A stretch of DNA of 64,000 nt from Planobispora rosea (GTDB taxonomy: Bacteria; Actinomycetota; Actinomycetes; Streptosporangiales; Streptosporangiaceae): contig NZ_BMQP01000005.1 in the NCBI RefSeq assembly GCF_014648175.1, positions 227,217-291,216 of the forward strand. The letters run 5' to 3'. The position numbers and the translations under genes were made by a program. Each line of letters opens with the position of its first letter. The stretch's first letter is position 1. Below the pieces are notes generated by a model. The model was not told where the DNA came from and did no database searches. It saw only the letters and a program-made list of their open reading frames with translations. This document shows, piece after piece, positions 47,024 to 55,960 of this stretch.

Positions 47024-47886
47024 CAGTGGGCGGGTGCCTGCTCCACGGGACGGCGGCCGAGCATGTCGATCCGGTTGAGCACGCGGTTGCCCGCGATGAC
47101 CCGGGTGAAGCTGATCTTCTCGGAGGCGGCGGTCAGCGCGACCACGGTGCCGAGCACCGCCAGGCGGCCGGGACGGCCGAGAGTGGCGGTGGCGGCCAGG
47201 CCGAGCAGCGCGCCCAGCGCGTTGGCTCCGGCATCGCCCAGCATCGACCGCTCGCCCAGGTCCTCGGGCAGGAGCGCCGCCGCGGCGCCGAGGGTTCCGG
47301 CGACCAGCGCCGCCGGAACGGGGGCGTCCCGCAGGACCGCGGCGGCCAGCAGCGGCGCGCCGCCGAGCAGGCCGACCTTGATCGCGCGGCCGGGGCGCAG
47401 GTCGAAGAGGTTGGCCAGGTTCGCGCTCCCGGCGACCAGCGCGCCGTTGACCAGGGTGTCGGCCGGGCCGGGCGAGGTCAGGGCGGCGGCGGCCAGGCCG
47501 GTCGCGCCGATGCCGAGGATCTTCACGGCGCCGCTGGTGACCTGTCCCTTGGACAGCGCGCCCAGGTGACCGCGGAATCCCTTGGAGGTCGTCACGCCGT
47601 ACAGGTCGTCGTAGGCGCCCAGGACCCCGCTGCCCGCCACGGCCAGCAGCGCGGCCGCGCGCGTCCCGGCGGGCAGGCCGGGGGCCGCCGCGGCCGCCGC
47701 GGCCGCGCCCGCGACCAGGGCCGGGCCTTCGAGCAGGGTGATCGGCTCGCCCCGGTGGTTGGTCCGGTTCCACGTCTCGGCGTCGCCGACCGGCGGCCTG
47801 CGGGTGAAGGCGGCGTAGGCGGCGCGGGCGGCCACCGCGCCGAGCGCGGCGCCGGCGAGAGCGCCGAGAAGGGCGCGACGGGCCAT
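47023..47886 (-). CDS. WecA/MraY-like polyprenyl-phosphate sugar-phosphate transferase
   Basis: A 287-residue polytopic protein. Motifs of the MraY/WecA superfamily are present though spread: GVLGAYDDLYG with the DD pair at about residue 90, NLANLFDLRPGRAIKVG with Asn and Asp at about 155, and MLGDAGANALGALLG at about 212. It is shorter than MraY (about 360) and starts with one membrane helix. It would load a sugar-1-phosphate onto undecaprenyl phosphate. ATG 47886 is chosen because GGAGGG lies eight bases upstream; GTG 47895 would abut that site. Confidence 0.78.
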   Translation of the reverse strand: MARRALLGALAGAALGAVAARAAYAAFTRRPPVGDAETWNRTNHRGEPITLLEGPALVAGAAAAAAAAPGLPAGTRAAALLAVAGSGVLGAYDDLYGVTTSKGFRGHLGALSKGQVTSGAVKILGIGATGLAAAALTSPGPADTLVNGALVAGSANLANLFDLRPGRAIKVGLLGGAPLLAAAVLRDAPVPAALVAGTLGAAAALLPEDLGERSMLGDAGANALGALLGLAATATLGRPGRLAVLGTVVALTAASEKISFTRVIAGNRVLNRIDMLGRRPVEQAPAH

Positions 47887-47891
47887 CGGAA

Positions 47892-48917
47892 TCACCCTCC
47901 AGAGGTGGCCGTGGACGGCGGGGACGGAGTGGCCTCCGGCGACGGGGACAGGGTGGCCTCCGGCGACGGCGGGCTCGGCTCGAAGGCCGGAGCGCCCGGG
48001 CCGATGCCGTACTGACCGGTGTTCCCGGACAGTTGCTCCCGCAGAGCGTAGACCACCACGACCCGTCCCGCGGGCATATCGGCGGTGTCCACCCCGGAGA
48101 CCTTCTCCGCCGCGGCGCCCTCGCGGAGGGCGGTGACGACGCCGCCGGTCGTGGCGGAGGACGCCGGACCGGCCAGCACGGTGCCCCGGGAGCCCTCGTC
48201 CAGGCCGAGCGCGAGCGAGACGAGCGCGCCCGCCTGGGTCGCGGCGTTCTCCCCGGCGTACGGGTCCGCGGGGGTGATCACCACGGCCGTGCCCGCCCTG
48301 GCGATGTGCTCGGTCTCGGCGGATCCGCCCGCGGTCACGGTGAGCAGTTCAGCGCGCTGGAAGGCGTCGATGACGCCGCCGGCGGCCGGGTTCTCCTTGC
48401 CCGCCTGGTCGGGGGCCACGGTCACGAGCGCGCTGGCGAGCACCGCGGCGGCCTTGTCGTAGGGGCCGTCCTCGGCGGGGAAGACCAGGTCGGCCGGCTT
48501 GATCCCGGTGGCCAGCCGGTCGATCAGGACGGACTGGGCGGGGTCCAGGTATTTGTCGGCGAGGGTGACCTGGGCGGTCACGGTCGCCCCGGCCTGCTCG
48601 AGCACCTGCCGTACGGCGTCGGTCATGCCCGCCGCGACGGCGGGGGCCTCCACGATCACGACGGTCTCCCCGGCCAGGCTGCCCCGGACGAGTTCGGGGG
48701 TGTGCGCGGCGACGAAGGACTCCTGGCCCGTCTTCGTGTCGAGCAGGACCTCGTTCTGGGCGCGGAGCTTGCCGTTCTCGTCGCCGAGCGCGCTGGCGAC
48801 CGCCTCGGTGGCCTGCAGGGTCGGCTCCTCGAGCAGGGTCGTGCCCAGCACGATGCCGACCGAGAGCGCGACGAAGATCGCGATGATGGAGACGAGGTGA
48901 TAACGGAAATCGATCAC
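47892..48917 (-). CDS. steB: SteB/MctB-like protein (Rv1698 family)
   Basis: A 341-residue protein with one N-terminal membrane helix (LVSIIAIFVALSVGIVLGTTLL), a following coiled coil (EAVASALGDENGKLRAQNEVL) and a large exported alpha/beta domain. The C-terminus is a Pro/Ser/Thr tail with PSPEAT repeats. It belongs to the Rv1698/MctB family, annotated as copper transporter in mycobacteria and as SteB, a cell-separation factor, in corynebacteria. The GTG start overlaps the steA stop (GTGA), so the pair is co-translated. Confidence 0.85.
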   Translation of the reverse strand: MIDFRYHLVSIIAIFVALSVGIVLGTTLLEEPTLQATEAVASALGDENGKLRAQNEVLLDTKTGQESFVAAHTPELVRGSLAGETVVIVEAPAVAAGMTDAVRQVLEQAGATVTAQVTLADKYLDPAQSVLIDRLATGIKPADLVFPAEDGPYDKAAAVLASALVTVAPDQAGKENPAAGGVIDAFQRAELLTVTAGGSAETEHIARAGTAVVITPADPYAGENAATQAGALVSLALGLDEGSRGTVLAGPASSATTGGVVTALREGAAAEKVSGVDTADMPAGRVVVVYALREQLSGNTGQYGIGPGAPAFEPSPPSPEATLSPSPEATPSPPSTATSGG

Positions 48918-50119
48918 GAGAAGAGTCCGACCAACCAGAAGACGAAGGCGTTCCAGGCGTCACCCAGCCAGATGCTGCCCACCGGGGTGGAGAAGACCGC
49001 CACCCCCATGGTGACCAGGGCGGTGACGACGAGCACGAGCAGGGAGGGGGTGGAGATCCGGCTCCGGTAGAGCCGGCTGACGCCCTTGGCGTCGATGAGC
49101 TTGCTGCCCACCCGCAGGCGGGTCAGCCAGGTGCTGGCCGCGCCCGAGCGGCCCTTGTCGAGGAACTCCTCCAGGGTCCAGTGGGTGCCGACCGCGACGA
49201 TCAGCTCGGCGCCCTTGTCGTCGGCCAGCAGCATCGCGATGTCCTCGCTGGTGCCCGTCGACGGGAAGAGCACCGCGGTGAGACCGAGCTGCTCCACCCG
49301 CTCCAGCCCCGGCGCGCGGCCGTCCCGGTAGGCGTGCACGATCAGCTCGGCGCCGCAGGTCAGCGCCTTGGTGGAGACCGAGTCGAAGTCCCCCACGATC
49401 ACGTCGGGCGTGTAACCGGCCTCCAGCAGGGCGTCGGCGCCGCCGTCCACCGCGATCATGACCGGGCGGTACTCCCGGATGTAGGGGCGCAGGGCGGCGA
49501 TGTCCTCCTTGTAGTGGTAGCCGCGCACCACGATGAGAACGTGCCTGCCCTCCATGGCGGTACGGACGTCGGGCACGCCGACCCCGTCGATGAGCAGGTC
49601 GCTCTCGCGCCGGACGTACTCCATCGTGTTGATGGCGAACGCCTCGATCTGCACGGCCAGCCCGGCGCGCGCCTCGGCCATCGCCGCCCCGATGGTGTCG
49701 GCCGTCTGCGCCTCGCCCTTGCCGACGATCTCGTCACCGAGGTAGACGACGCCTTCGTGCAGGCGGACCAGGTCACCGTCCCGGACACGCTCGAACAGCT
49801 CGGGGGTGGCGTTGTCGACGAACGGCACGCCGGCCTCGACGATGATCTGCGGCCCCAGGTTGGGGTAGCGTCCGCTGATGCCCGCGGCAACGTTGACAAC
49901 GCCCGCCGCGCCACACGCGACAAGCGCCTCCGCGCTCACCCGGTCGACGTCGACGTGATCGATAATCGCGATCTCTCCGGGCTTGAGGCGCTTGGTCAGC
50001 CTCTTGGTCCGCCGGTCGATCCTCGCCACTGCCGTCACCCCGGGAAGGTCGTCGACCTTCCTGCGGCGGAGGTAACCCGTGAGCCTGCGGTGAAGCTCGT
50101 CAGTCGGCACCTTCATCAT
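48914..50119 (-). CDS. steA: SteA-like cytokinesis protein (Rv1697 family)
   Basis: A 401-residue protein. The N-terminal half includes RRLTGYLRRRKVDDLPGVTAVARID. The middle has a thiamin-pyrophosphokinase-like site (AVDGGADALLEAGYTPDVIV, GDFDSVS) at about 245-275. Two C-terminal helices (SLLVLVVTALVTMGVAVFS and AFVFWLVGLF) anchor it. SteA with SteB is described in Corynebacterineae as part of the RipC-FtsEX cell-separation pathway. ATG 50119 is preferred over earlier ones by its AGG spacing. It heads the five-gene envelope operon. Confidence 0.88.
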   Translation of the reverse strand: MMKVPTDELHRRLTGYLRRRKVDDLPGVTAVARIDRRTKRLTKRLKPGEIAIIDHVDVDRVSAEALVACGAAGVVNVAAGISGRYPNLGPQIIVEAGVPFVDNATPELFERVRDGDLVRLHEGVVYLGDEIVGKGEAQTADTIGAAMAEARAGLAVQIEAFAINTMEYVRRESDLLIDGVGVPDVRTAMEGRHVLIVVRGYHYKEDIAALRPYIREYRPVMIAVDGGADALLEAGYTPDVIVGDFDSVSTKALTCGAELIVHAYRDGRAPGLERVEQLGLTAVLFPSTGTSEDIAMLLADDKGAELIVAVGTHWTLEEFLDKGRSGAASTWLTRLRVGSKLIDAKGVSRLYRSRISTPSLLVLVVTALVTMGVAVFSTPVGSIWLGDAWNAFVFWLVGLFS

Positions 50120-50219
50120 GACCATCCTGCCAGAGGAAACGAGCAGGTGAGCCAAGTACCCGGACGTGTGTCAACCTTGTCACAGTAGATCGTCTGGCCG
50201 GAGCGGAAACCCGGAGCGC

Positions 50220-51929
50220 TCATCCCTTGTCGGCGGCGGCTATCGCGAGGAGTTCCTCGGCGTGCGCCCGGCCGAGCTCGGAGTCCTCCAGACCGGCCAG
50301 CATGCGGGAGAGCTCGCGGGTCCGGCCGTCCCTGTCGAGGGCGACCACGCCGCTGCGCACGACGCTGCCGTCGCTGTCCTTCTCCACCACCAGGTGCTGG
50401 TCGGCGAAGGCCGCGACCTGGGGCAGGTGGGTGACCACAATCACCTGCGCGGTACGGGCGAGACGGGCGAGCCGCCGCCCGATCTCGACCGCGGCCTTAC
50501 CGCCGACGCCCGCGTCGACCTCGTCGAACACGAACGTCGGCACCGGGTCGGCACCGGCGAACACCACCTCGATGGCGAGCATGACACGGCTCAGCTCGCC
50601 TCCGGAGGCGCCCTTGTTCAGCGGCAGCGGCGGCGCGGCCGGGTGCGGGGACATGCGCAGCTCGACCTCGTCCAGGCCGTGCGGGCCGAACTCGGCGGCC
50701 TGGGTGATGACGACCACGACGCGGGCGTGCGGCATCGCCAGGGCGGTGAGCTCCTCGGTGACGGCCTGACCGAACCGCTCGGCCGCGGCCGTACGGACCC
50801 TCGTGAGCTCGGCGGCCAGCTCGGTGAGACGGCCGGTGAGCTCCTCGTGCTCGCGGGTGAGGTCGGCGATCCGGTCGTCGTCCCCCTCCAGCTCGGTCAG
50901 GCGGATCGCGGCCCGCTCGGCCCAGCCGAGCACCGCCGCGGTGTCCTCGCCGTACTTGCGGATGAGGTGGGTGAGCACGGACCGGCGCTCCTGCACGGCC
51001 GCCAGGCGCGCCGGGTCGGCCTCCACCGACTCGGAGTAGGCGGCCAGCTCGGTGGCGACGTCGGACAGCAGGTAACCGGCCTCGGCGAGCCGGTCGGCGA
51101 TCCCGGCCAGCGCGGGGTCGACGTCGCGGACCGCCTCGACGGCGGCGCGGGCCTGCCCGACCAGGGAGACGGCGTCCTGGATCTGCTCGCCGGCCATCGG
51201 GTCGCCGAGCAGCGCCGCGTGGGCGGTCTCCGCCGCGCTCCTGAGCGCGTCGGCGTGGGAGAGCCGTTCCTCCTCCTCGCGGAGCGCGACGTCCTCGCCG
51301 GCCTTGGGATCGGTCTTCTCGACCTCCTCCAGCCCGAACCTGAGCAGATCGGCCTCCTGGGCGCGCTCCCTGGCCCGGGCGGTCAGCTCGTCCAGTTGCT
51401 CGGCGACCTGCCGGTGGCGCTTGTAGGCCTGCTCGTAGGCGCGCAGCGGCTTGACGAGGTCGTCGCCCGCATAGCGGTCGAGCGCGGCGCGCTGGCGGCC
51501 CGGCTGGAGCAGCCGCTGCTGGTCCATCTGCCCGTGCACGGCCACCAGGTCGTCGGCGAGGTAGGTGAGCGTGCCCACCGGGACGCTCCGCCCGCCCAGC
51601 CAGGCCCGGCTGCGGCCCTCGACGGAGACGGTGCGCGAGATGATCAGCTCGCCGTCCTCCAGCACCCCGCCGGTGTCCTCCACCTGCTGGGCCACCCGGC
51701 TGGCGGGGTCGATCACAAGTGTGCCCTCGACGGTGGCCCGGTCGGCGCCGGGACGGACCCGGGCGGGGTCGGCCCGGCCGCCGAACAGCAGCCCCAGACC
51801 GGTCACCACCATGGTCTTGCCCGCGCCGGTCTCACCCGTGACCACGGTGAATCCCGGTGATAGCTCCAGGACCGCCTCGTCGATCACGCCGAGTCCCTGG
51901 ATGCGGACCTCCTCGACCCTGGGTCGCAC
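50220..51929 (-). CDS. recN: DNA repair protein RecN
   Basis: A 569-residue SMC-like ATPase acting in double-strand break repair. It begins VEEVRIQGLGVIDEAVLELSPG, has Walker A TGETGAGKTMVV at about residue 34, long coiled coils at about 165-370, and the ABC signature with Walker B as SGGELSRVMLAIE and TFVFDEVDAGVGG at about 450-480. The GTG start has AGGAGGG upstream. It sits 136 bp after the NAD kinase gene on the same strand, the usual tlyA-ppnK-recN order. Confidence 0.96.
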   Translation of the reverse strand: MRPRVEEVRIQGLGVIDEAVLELSPGFTVVTGETGAGKTMVVTGLGLLFGGRADPARVRPGADRATVEGTLVIDPASRVAQQVEDTGGVLEDGELIISRTVSVEGRSRAWLGGRSVPVGTLTYLADDLVAVHGQMDQQRLLQPGRQRAALDRYAGDDLVKPLRAYEQAYKRHRQVAEQLDELTARARERAQEADLLRFGLEEVEKTDPKAGEDVALREEEERLSHADALRSAAETAHAALLGDPMAGEQIQDAVSLVGQARAAVEAVRDVDPALAGIADRLAEAGYLLSDVATELAAYSESVEADPARLAAVQERRSVLTHLIRKYGEDTAAVLGWAERAAIRLTELEGDDDRIADLTREHEELTGRLTELAAELTRVRTAAAERFGQAVTEELTALAMPHARVVVVITQAAEFGPHGLDEVELRMSPHPAAPPLPLNKGASGGELSRVMLAIEVVFAGADPVPTFVFDEVDAGVGGKAAVEIGRRLARLARTAQVIVVTHLPQVAAFADQHLVVEKDSDGSVVRSGVVALDRDGRTRELSRMLAGLEDSELGRAHAEELLAIAAADKG

Positions 51930-52065
51930 GGGTCCCTCCTGTCACATCGAATCCACCCGAACACCAGTGCGGTTCGCGGGCACGATCCTACGCGCTCGAA
52001 GCCGCGACCGCCCGGACAGATTATGACCGCACCCGGTCGTCTCGCCCCCGGGCAGGACCATCAGA

Positions 52066-52971
52066 CTACGGCCGCATCCGGCCGCGCCACCCCTGAACGG
52101 GGAGATCGAACTTGGCCACCAGCCGGTCGGTGAACGGCGCCCCGGTGTCCTCCACCCCGTGCAGCCGCGCAAGCCGTACGGGGAGCTCTCCCCTGCGGAC
52201 CTCGACCCGCGCGCCCGCGGGCAGGTCGAACCGGCGGCGGCCGTCGCACCACAGCACCGCGCCCGCCGTCTGGGGCTGGATCTCCAGCGCCAGCGCGGAG
52301 CGGGGCGAGACCACCAGCGGCCGGGCGAACAGCGCGTGCGCGCTGATCGGCACCAGCAGCAGGGCCTCCACCTCGGGCCAGACCACGGGACCGCCCGCGG
52401 AGAACGCGTAGGCGGTGGAGCCGGTCGGCGTGGCGCAGATGACCCCGTCGCAGCCCCAGCGGGACAGCGGGCGCCCGTCGATCTCGGCGACCACTTCGAG
52501 CATGCGCTCCCGCTTCTCCACGGTCGCCTCGTTGAGCGCCCACGTGTCGGCCAGCAGCTGCCCGTTGAGGCGGGCGGTGACCTCGACGGTCATCCGCTCC
52601 TCCACGTCGTAGCGGCCCTCCACCACGCAGTCGACCGCGCTCGCCAGGTCCTCCACCTCCGCCTCGGCCAGGAAGCCGACATGCCCGAGGTTGACGCCGA
52701 GCAACGGCACCCCGGCCGGGCGGGCCAGTTCCGCGGCGCGCAGCAGGCTGCCGTCCCCGCCGAGCACGATCATCATCTCGGCGTCCTGGACGGCGGCCAG
52801 TCCCGCGGGAACCGTGTGGGCCCCCGCACAGGCCACGGCCTCCGCCTCCGCGCTGAGCACACGGACGGCCACGCCGGCCTCCACGAGACGGCTGATCACC
52901 AGCCGAGCGCTGTCGACTGCCGCCTTCCGCCCGGTGTGGGCGGTGACCAGCACGGTGCGCCTGGTTGTCAT
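52066..52971 (-). CDS. ppnK: NAD kinase
   Basis: A 301-residue enzyme making NADP from NAD and ATP or polyphosphate. Signature GGDGSLLRAAELA is at about residue 69, followed by the substrate-binding ALNEATVEKRE at about 143 and DGVICATPTGSTAYAFSAGGP at about 172. ATG 52971 gives the family N-terminus (RRTVLVTAHTGRKAA). A GTG at 52998, overlapping the tlyA stop by one base and preceded by GAAGG, is a reasonable alternative. Confidence 0.95.
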   Translation of the reverse strand: MTTRRTVLVTAHTGRKAAVDSARLVISRLVEAGVAVRVLSAEAEAVACAGAHTVPAGLAAVQDAEMMIVLGGDGSLLRAAELARPAGVPLLGVNLGHVGFLAEAEVEDLASAVDCVVEGRYDVEERMTVEVTARLNGQLLADTWALNEATVEKRERMLEVVAEIDGRPLSRWGCDGVICATPTGSTAYAFSAGGPVVWPEVEALLLVPISAHALFARPLVVSPRSALALEIQPQTAGAVLWCDGRRRFDLPAGARVEVRRGELPVRLARLHGVEDTGAPFTDRLVAKFDLPVQGWRGRMRP

Positions 52972-52997
52972 GTTCCACTCTTTCGGGGGGATCGCCA

Positions 52998-53816
52998 CTA
53001 TTGGGGGCCTTCGGCCACCGCTCGTCCGATCTCGGTCGCGACATCCGGAACCGGCGGGGCGCCCTCTCCCTTGCCCAGCCAGATCACGTACTCGACGTTG
53101 CCCGACGGGCCCGGCAGAGGGCTCGCGGTGACGCCCCGCACGGTCAGGCCGAGCGACTGCGCGGCCTCCGCCACATCCTGCACCGCCTCGGCGCGCAACG
53201 CGGGGTCTCTGACGACCCCGCCCGCGCCGACGCGTTCCCTCCCCACCTCGAACTGCGGCTTGACCAGCATCGCGAAGTCGGACTCCGGAGCCGCGCAGGC
53301 GATCAGAGCGGGGAGTACGAGCCGCAGGGAGATGAACGACAGGTCGCCGACGATCAGCGTGGGAGGCTCACCGACCATGCCGGGGGTCAGGTCCCTGACG
53401 TTGACCCGTTCCATGACGGTGACCCGCTCGTCGGTCCGCAGCGACCAGGCGAGCTGGCCGTACCCCACGTCGACGGCGAGCACGTGCGCCGCGCCGTTGC
53501 GCAGCAGCACGTCGGTGAAGCCGCCGGTGGAGGCCCCGGCGTCCAGGCAGCGCCGCCCCTCGACGGTCAGGCCCCTCGGGCCGAACGCCTCCAGGGCGCC
53601 GACGAGTTTGTGCGCCCCCCGCGAGACGTAGTCGGGACCCTCCGCCGCCTCGGCGACCGTGATCGCCGAGGCGGTGTCGACCTGGGTGGCGGGCTTGGCC
53701 GCCGTCCGCCCGCCGACGGCGACCCGCCCCGCCTCGATGAGCTGGGCCGCGTGCTCCCGGGAACGGGCCAGCTTCCGGCGGACGAGCTCGCTGTCGAGGC
53801 GCGCCCGGCGGCTCAC
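52998..53816 (-). CDS. tlyA: TlyA-family rRNA 2'-O-methyltransferase
   Basis: A 272-residue protein with an N-terminal S4 RNA-binding domain (LDSELVRRKLARSREHAAQLI) and an FtsJ-like SAM domain. The DAGASTGGFTDVLL loop is at about residue 92; catalytic KDKE-type residues lie in SRGAHKL, GDLSF, LVKPQFE and VEYVIW. Mycobacterial TlyA methylates 16S C1409 and 23S C1920, which confers capreomycin sensitivity. It overlaps the small upstream gene by four bases. Confidence 0.94.
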   Translation of the reverse strand: MSRRARLDSELVRRKLARSREHAAQLIEAGRVAVGGRTAAKPATQVDTASAITVAEAAEGPDYVSRGAHKLVGALEAFGPRGLTVEGRRCLDAGASTGGFTDVLLRNGAAHVLAVDVGYGQLAWSLRTDERVTVMERVNVRDLTPGMVGEPPTLIVGDLSFISLRLVLPALIACAAPESDFAMLVKPQFEVGRERVGAGGVVRDPALRAEAVQDVAEAAQSLGLTVRGVTASPLPGPSGNVEYVIWLGKGEGAPPVPDVATEIGRAVAEGPQ

Positions 53817-54088
53817 TGCGGCTGGTCCGGAGTGTCGTCCGCCGTACCGTCCGTGGCGCCCGTGCTGTCCGTGGCGCCGTCGGCTGCCGTGGGCATCGTG
53901 CCGCCGGCCGTGCCGTCAGCCGTGGCCGGCCCCGTGCCGTCCGCGGCGGCGAGCGCCCGCTCCAGCCCGGCGAACACCTCCTCGAACACACCCGGGTGCG
54001 CCGCGACGGGCAGCTCACCGAGTACGGCGAGGCCGCCCAGTGCCGCGTCCACCCGCTCGTCACCGGTCCCTTCCGGCAGGTCCGTCAT
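53813..54088 (-). CDS. Small protein of the tlyA operon
   Basis: A 91-residue protein. The first 50 residues match a small helical family often found just before tlyA (ERVDAALGGLAVLGELPVAAHPGVFEEVFAGLERALA). The rest is a Thr/Ala/Asp/Gly low-complexity tail (ATDGTAD-like). The ATG overlaps the stop of the preceding H1-like gene, and its own end overlaps tlyA, so translation is coupled along the string. No function is known. Confidence 0.8.
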   Translation of the reverse strand: MTDLPEGTGDERVDAALGGLAVLGELPVAAHPGVFEEVFAGLERALAAADGTGPATADGTAGGTMPTAADGATDSTGATDGTADDTPDQPQ

Positions 54089-55308
54089 GCGCCCCCTCCG
54101 GAGCTGCTCGTCGTCTTCCTGGTCCTACGGGCGCGCGGCGTTCCGGCCGTCTCGCCCGTGAGCTCCTCGACCGTATCGGAACCACCGGCCTCCGTCGTCC
54201 CGGCGGTGGCCGCGGCGAGGGCCCCTCCGGCCTTCCGCGTGCCCTTCGCCGCCGTCCTCCCCGTCCCGGCGGTGGCGGCCGTCTTCCCGGTACCGGTGCC
54301 CGAGGCGCCCGCTGTCACCGTCTTCCTCGCCCTGGTCGTCGTGGCGGCCTTCGCGGTGGCGGCCTTGGCGGTGGCAGTCTTCGCGGCGGGCTTCTCCGCG
54401 GCCGCCTTCGTGTCTTTCCCCGCAGCGGCCTTCGTTGCAGAGGTCTTCGTTGCAGAGGTCTTCGCCGTGGAGGTCTTTCCTCCGGCCGTCTTCGCGGCAG
54501 TCCTGGAGGCGCTCCCCGCCCCGGTGGTCCCCGCGGCGGTCGGCGCGTCCCCGGCGCCCAGCGCGTCGTCGACGGCTTCCTTGGCCGGGCTGGTCACCAG
54601 CCCGCTCTCCGCGGTCCTCCGCGCCGCGCCGGTCGCCGGAACGACCTCCAGTGCCTCCTTCTCGGCAGGCGCCGTGGCGGCGGTACGGCCGCCCCGCGTG
54701 GTCGCGGCCCTCTCCCCGGACGCGGCCTTCTCCCCTGCCGTACGGCCCCGCGTGGCCGCCGTCCTGCCCGCCGACGCACCCGCCGCGGCGGCCCGGGGCG
54801 GCCGGGCGGCCGTCCCGGCGGTCTTCAGGGGCTTGGCGGCCCTGGCCACGGGCGCCTTGCCCTCCGTGGCCGCCTTGATCGCCGCCGCCGTCCCCGCTGC
54901 GGACCCGGCGGCGGCCTTGGTCCCGGTGGTCTTGGTCCCGGTGGTCCTGGACGCGCTCGCCCTGGACGTGGTGGCCTTGGCCGTGGACGCCTTCCCGGAC
55001 TCGGCGAGTCTGGCCTCCAGGTCCGCGACCTGACTCCTGAGCCGGTCGAGGTCCTCGGTGCGGGCCAGGTCGAGTACGCCGAGCAAGCGGTCGACCTCGT
55101 TCCTGACCACCTCGTTGAGCTGGTCGCGGTTGGCCTTGCCCGTCGCGACGAGTTCCTTGGCCAGCTTGTCGACCTGGCCCGACATCTGGAACAGTCCCGC
55201 CTCCCCAGAGGCGATCAGGTCGCGAACTATCACGCGGGCCTTGCTCGTTGTCATCTCGGTAAGGCCGGTGGCTCCCTGGACATACCCCCGCAGTGCTTCG
55301 AACACCAT
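54085..55308 (-). CDS. Phasin-like helical domain fused to a histone-H1-like Lys/Ala/Thr tail
   Basis: A 407-residue protein. Residues 1-110 are helical with heptads (VFEALRGYVQGATGLTEMTT, then QVDKLAKELVATGKANRDQL, VDRLLGVLDLARTEDLDRL), resembling the polyhydroxyalkanoate-granule / phasin-like family. Residues 115-407 are almost only Ala, Thr, Lys, Gly, Arg and Ser, with AAK/TAK/SATKTS repeats like H1 or HupS tails, strongly basic. AAGGAGG precedes the ATG. It could bind DNA or polyphosphate and bridge it to another surface. It is divergent from the SCP2 gene. Confidence 0.75.
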   Translation of the reverse strand: MVFEALRGYVQGATGLTEMTTSKARVIVRDLIASGEAGLFQMSGQVDKLAKELVATGKANRDQLNEVVRNEVDRLLGVLDLARTEDLDRLRSQVADLEARLAESGKASTAKATTSRASASRTTGTKTTGTKAAAGSAAGTAAAIKAATEGKAPVARAAKPLKTAGTAARPPRAAAAGASAGRTAATRGRTAGEKAASGERAATTRGGRTAATAPAEKEALEVVPATGAARRTAESGLVTSPAKEAVDDALGAGDAPTAAGTTGAGSASRTAAKTAGGKTSTAKTSATKTSATKAAAGKDTKAAAEKPAAKTATAKAATAKAATTTRARKTVTAGASGTGTGKTAATAGTGRTAAKGTRKAGGALAAATAGTTEAGGSDTVEELTGETAGTPRARRTRKTTSSSGGGA

Positions 55309-55429
55309 GGCAGCAGCCTCCTTTCCAGCACACCCCCGCGTGCTGGATCGCGCATTGTGTCTATGTGGAACGCTACCGTCCGTAGATAAAGGAATTCGGA
55401 CCGGTCCGGAATGAAAGGAGCGCCACTCG

Positions 55430-55777
55430 ATGGCGACCGTCGACGAGTGCCGGGTGGCACTGCGGAAACTCGGCGAGCAGTTCGACGAGGTTGACCAGGA
55501 GAGCCGCGCCAAGCACGTGGTCGAGCGCTCCATCAGCTGCCACATCAGCGATCTCGGAGTGACTTTCTACGGCCGTATCCACCACGGCGGTCTCGGCCCG
55601 TTCGACGAACACCCACCGGCCGACGGCGCACCCGCCGAAGTGAAACTGACCCTCGCCAGTGACGACCTGGTCGCCCTGGTCAACGGGGAGCTCGACATGG
55701 GACGCGCGGTGTTCGGCGGCCGCGTCAAGGTCGACGCCAGCCTCGGAGACCTTTTCCGCCTGCGCAAACTCCTCTGA
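55430..55777 (+). CDS. SCP2 sterol-binding-domain protein
   Basis: A 115-residue lipid-binding fold with an ERSISCHISDLGVTFYGRI strand pair, then VKLTLASDDLVALVNGELDMGRAVFGGRVKVDAS (given here as two parts of the usual SCP2 core) and FRLRKLL at the end. Such stand-alone SCP2 proteins are common in actinomycetes and may bind acyl chains. GAAAGGAG precedes the ATG. Its last codons are echoed twice downstream; see the repeat entry. Confidence 0.85.
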   Translation: MATVDECRVALRKLGEQFDEVDQESRAKHVVERSISCHISDLGVTFYGRIHHGGLGPFDEHPPADGAPAEVKLTLASDDLVALVNGELDMGRAVFGGRVKVDASLGDLFRLRKLL

Positions 55778-55903
55778 CGGGCCCGTCCGGAGGACCGGCT
55801 CCCTCTCACCCGGCTTTCCTGTCTCCGCCTGCGCGGGCTCTCCCCCGGAGCACCCCCGTGCCGACGTTCCCTCACCCACGTTCTCCGCCTGCGCAGGCTC
55901 CTC
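55756..55903. repeat. Echoes of the SCP2 gene end
   Basis: CCGCCTGCGCAAACTCCTCT closes the SCP2 gene (55756-55775). Near copies follow at 55824-55842 and 55884-55903, 68 and 60 bases apart, each still able to encode LRLRxL. They may be remains of local duplication. Confidence 0.6.
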
Positions 55904-55960
55904 TTCGCCGCGGCGCTGGAGGGGCGGGCGGCCGGGCCGTACCCCGTCCGGCCCGGCCGA

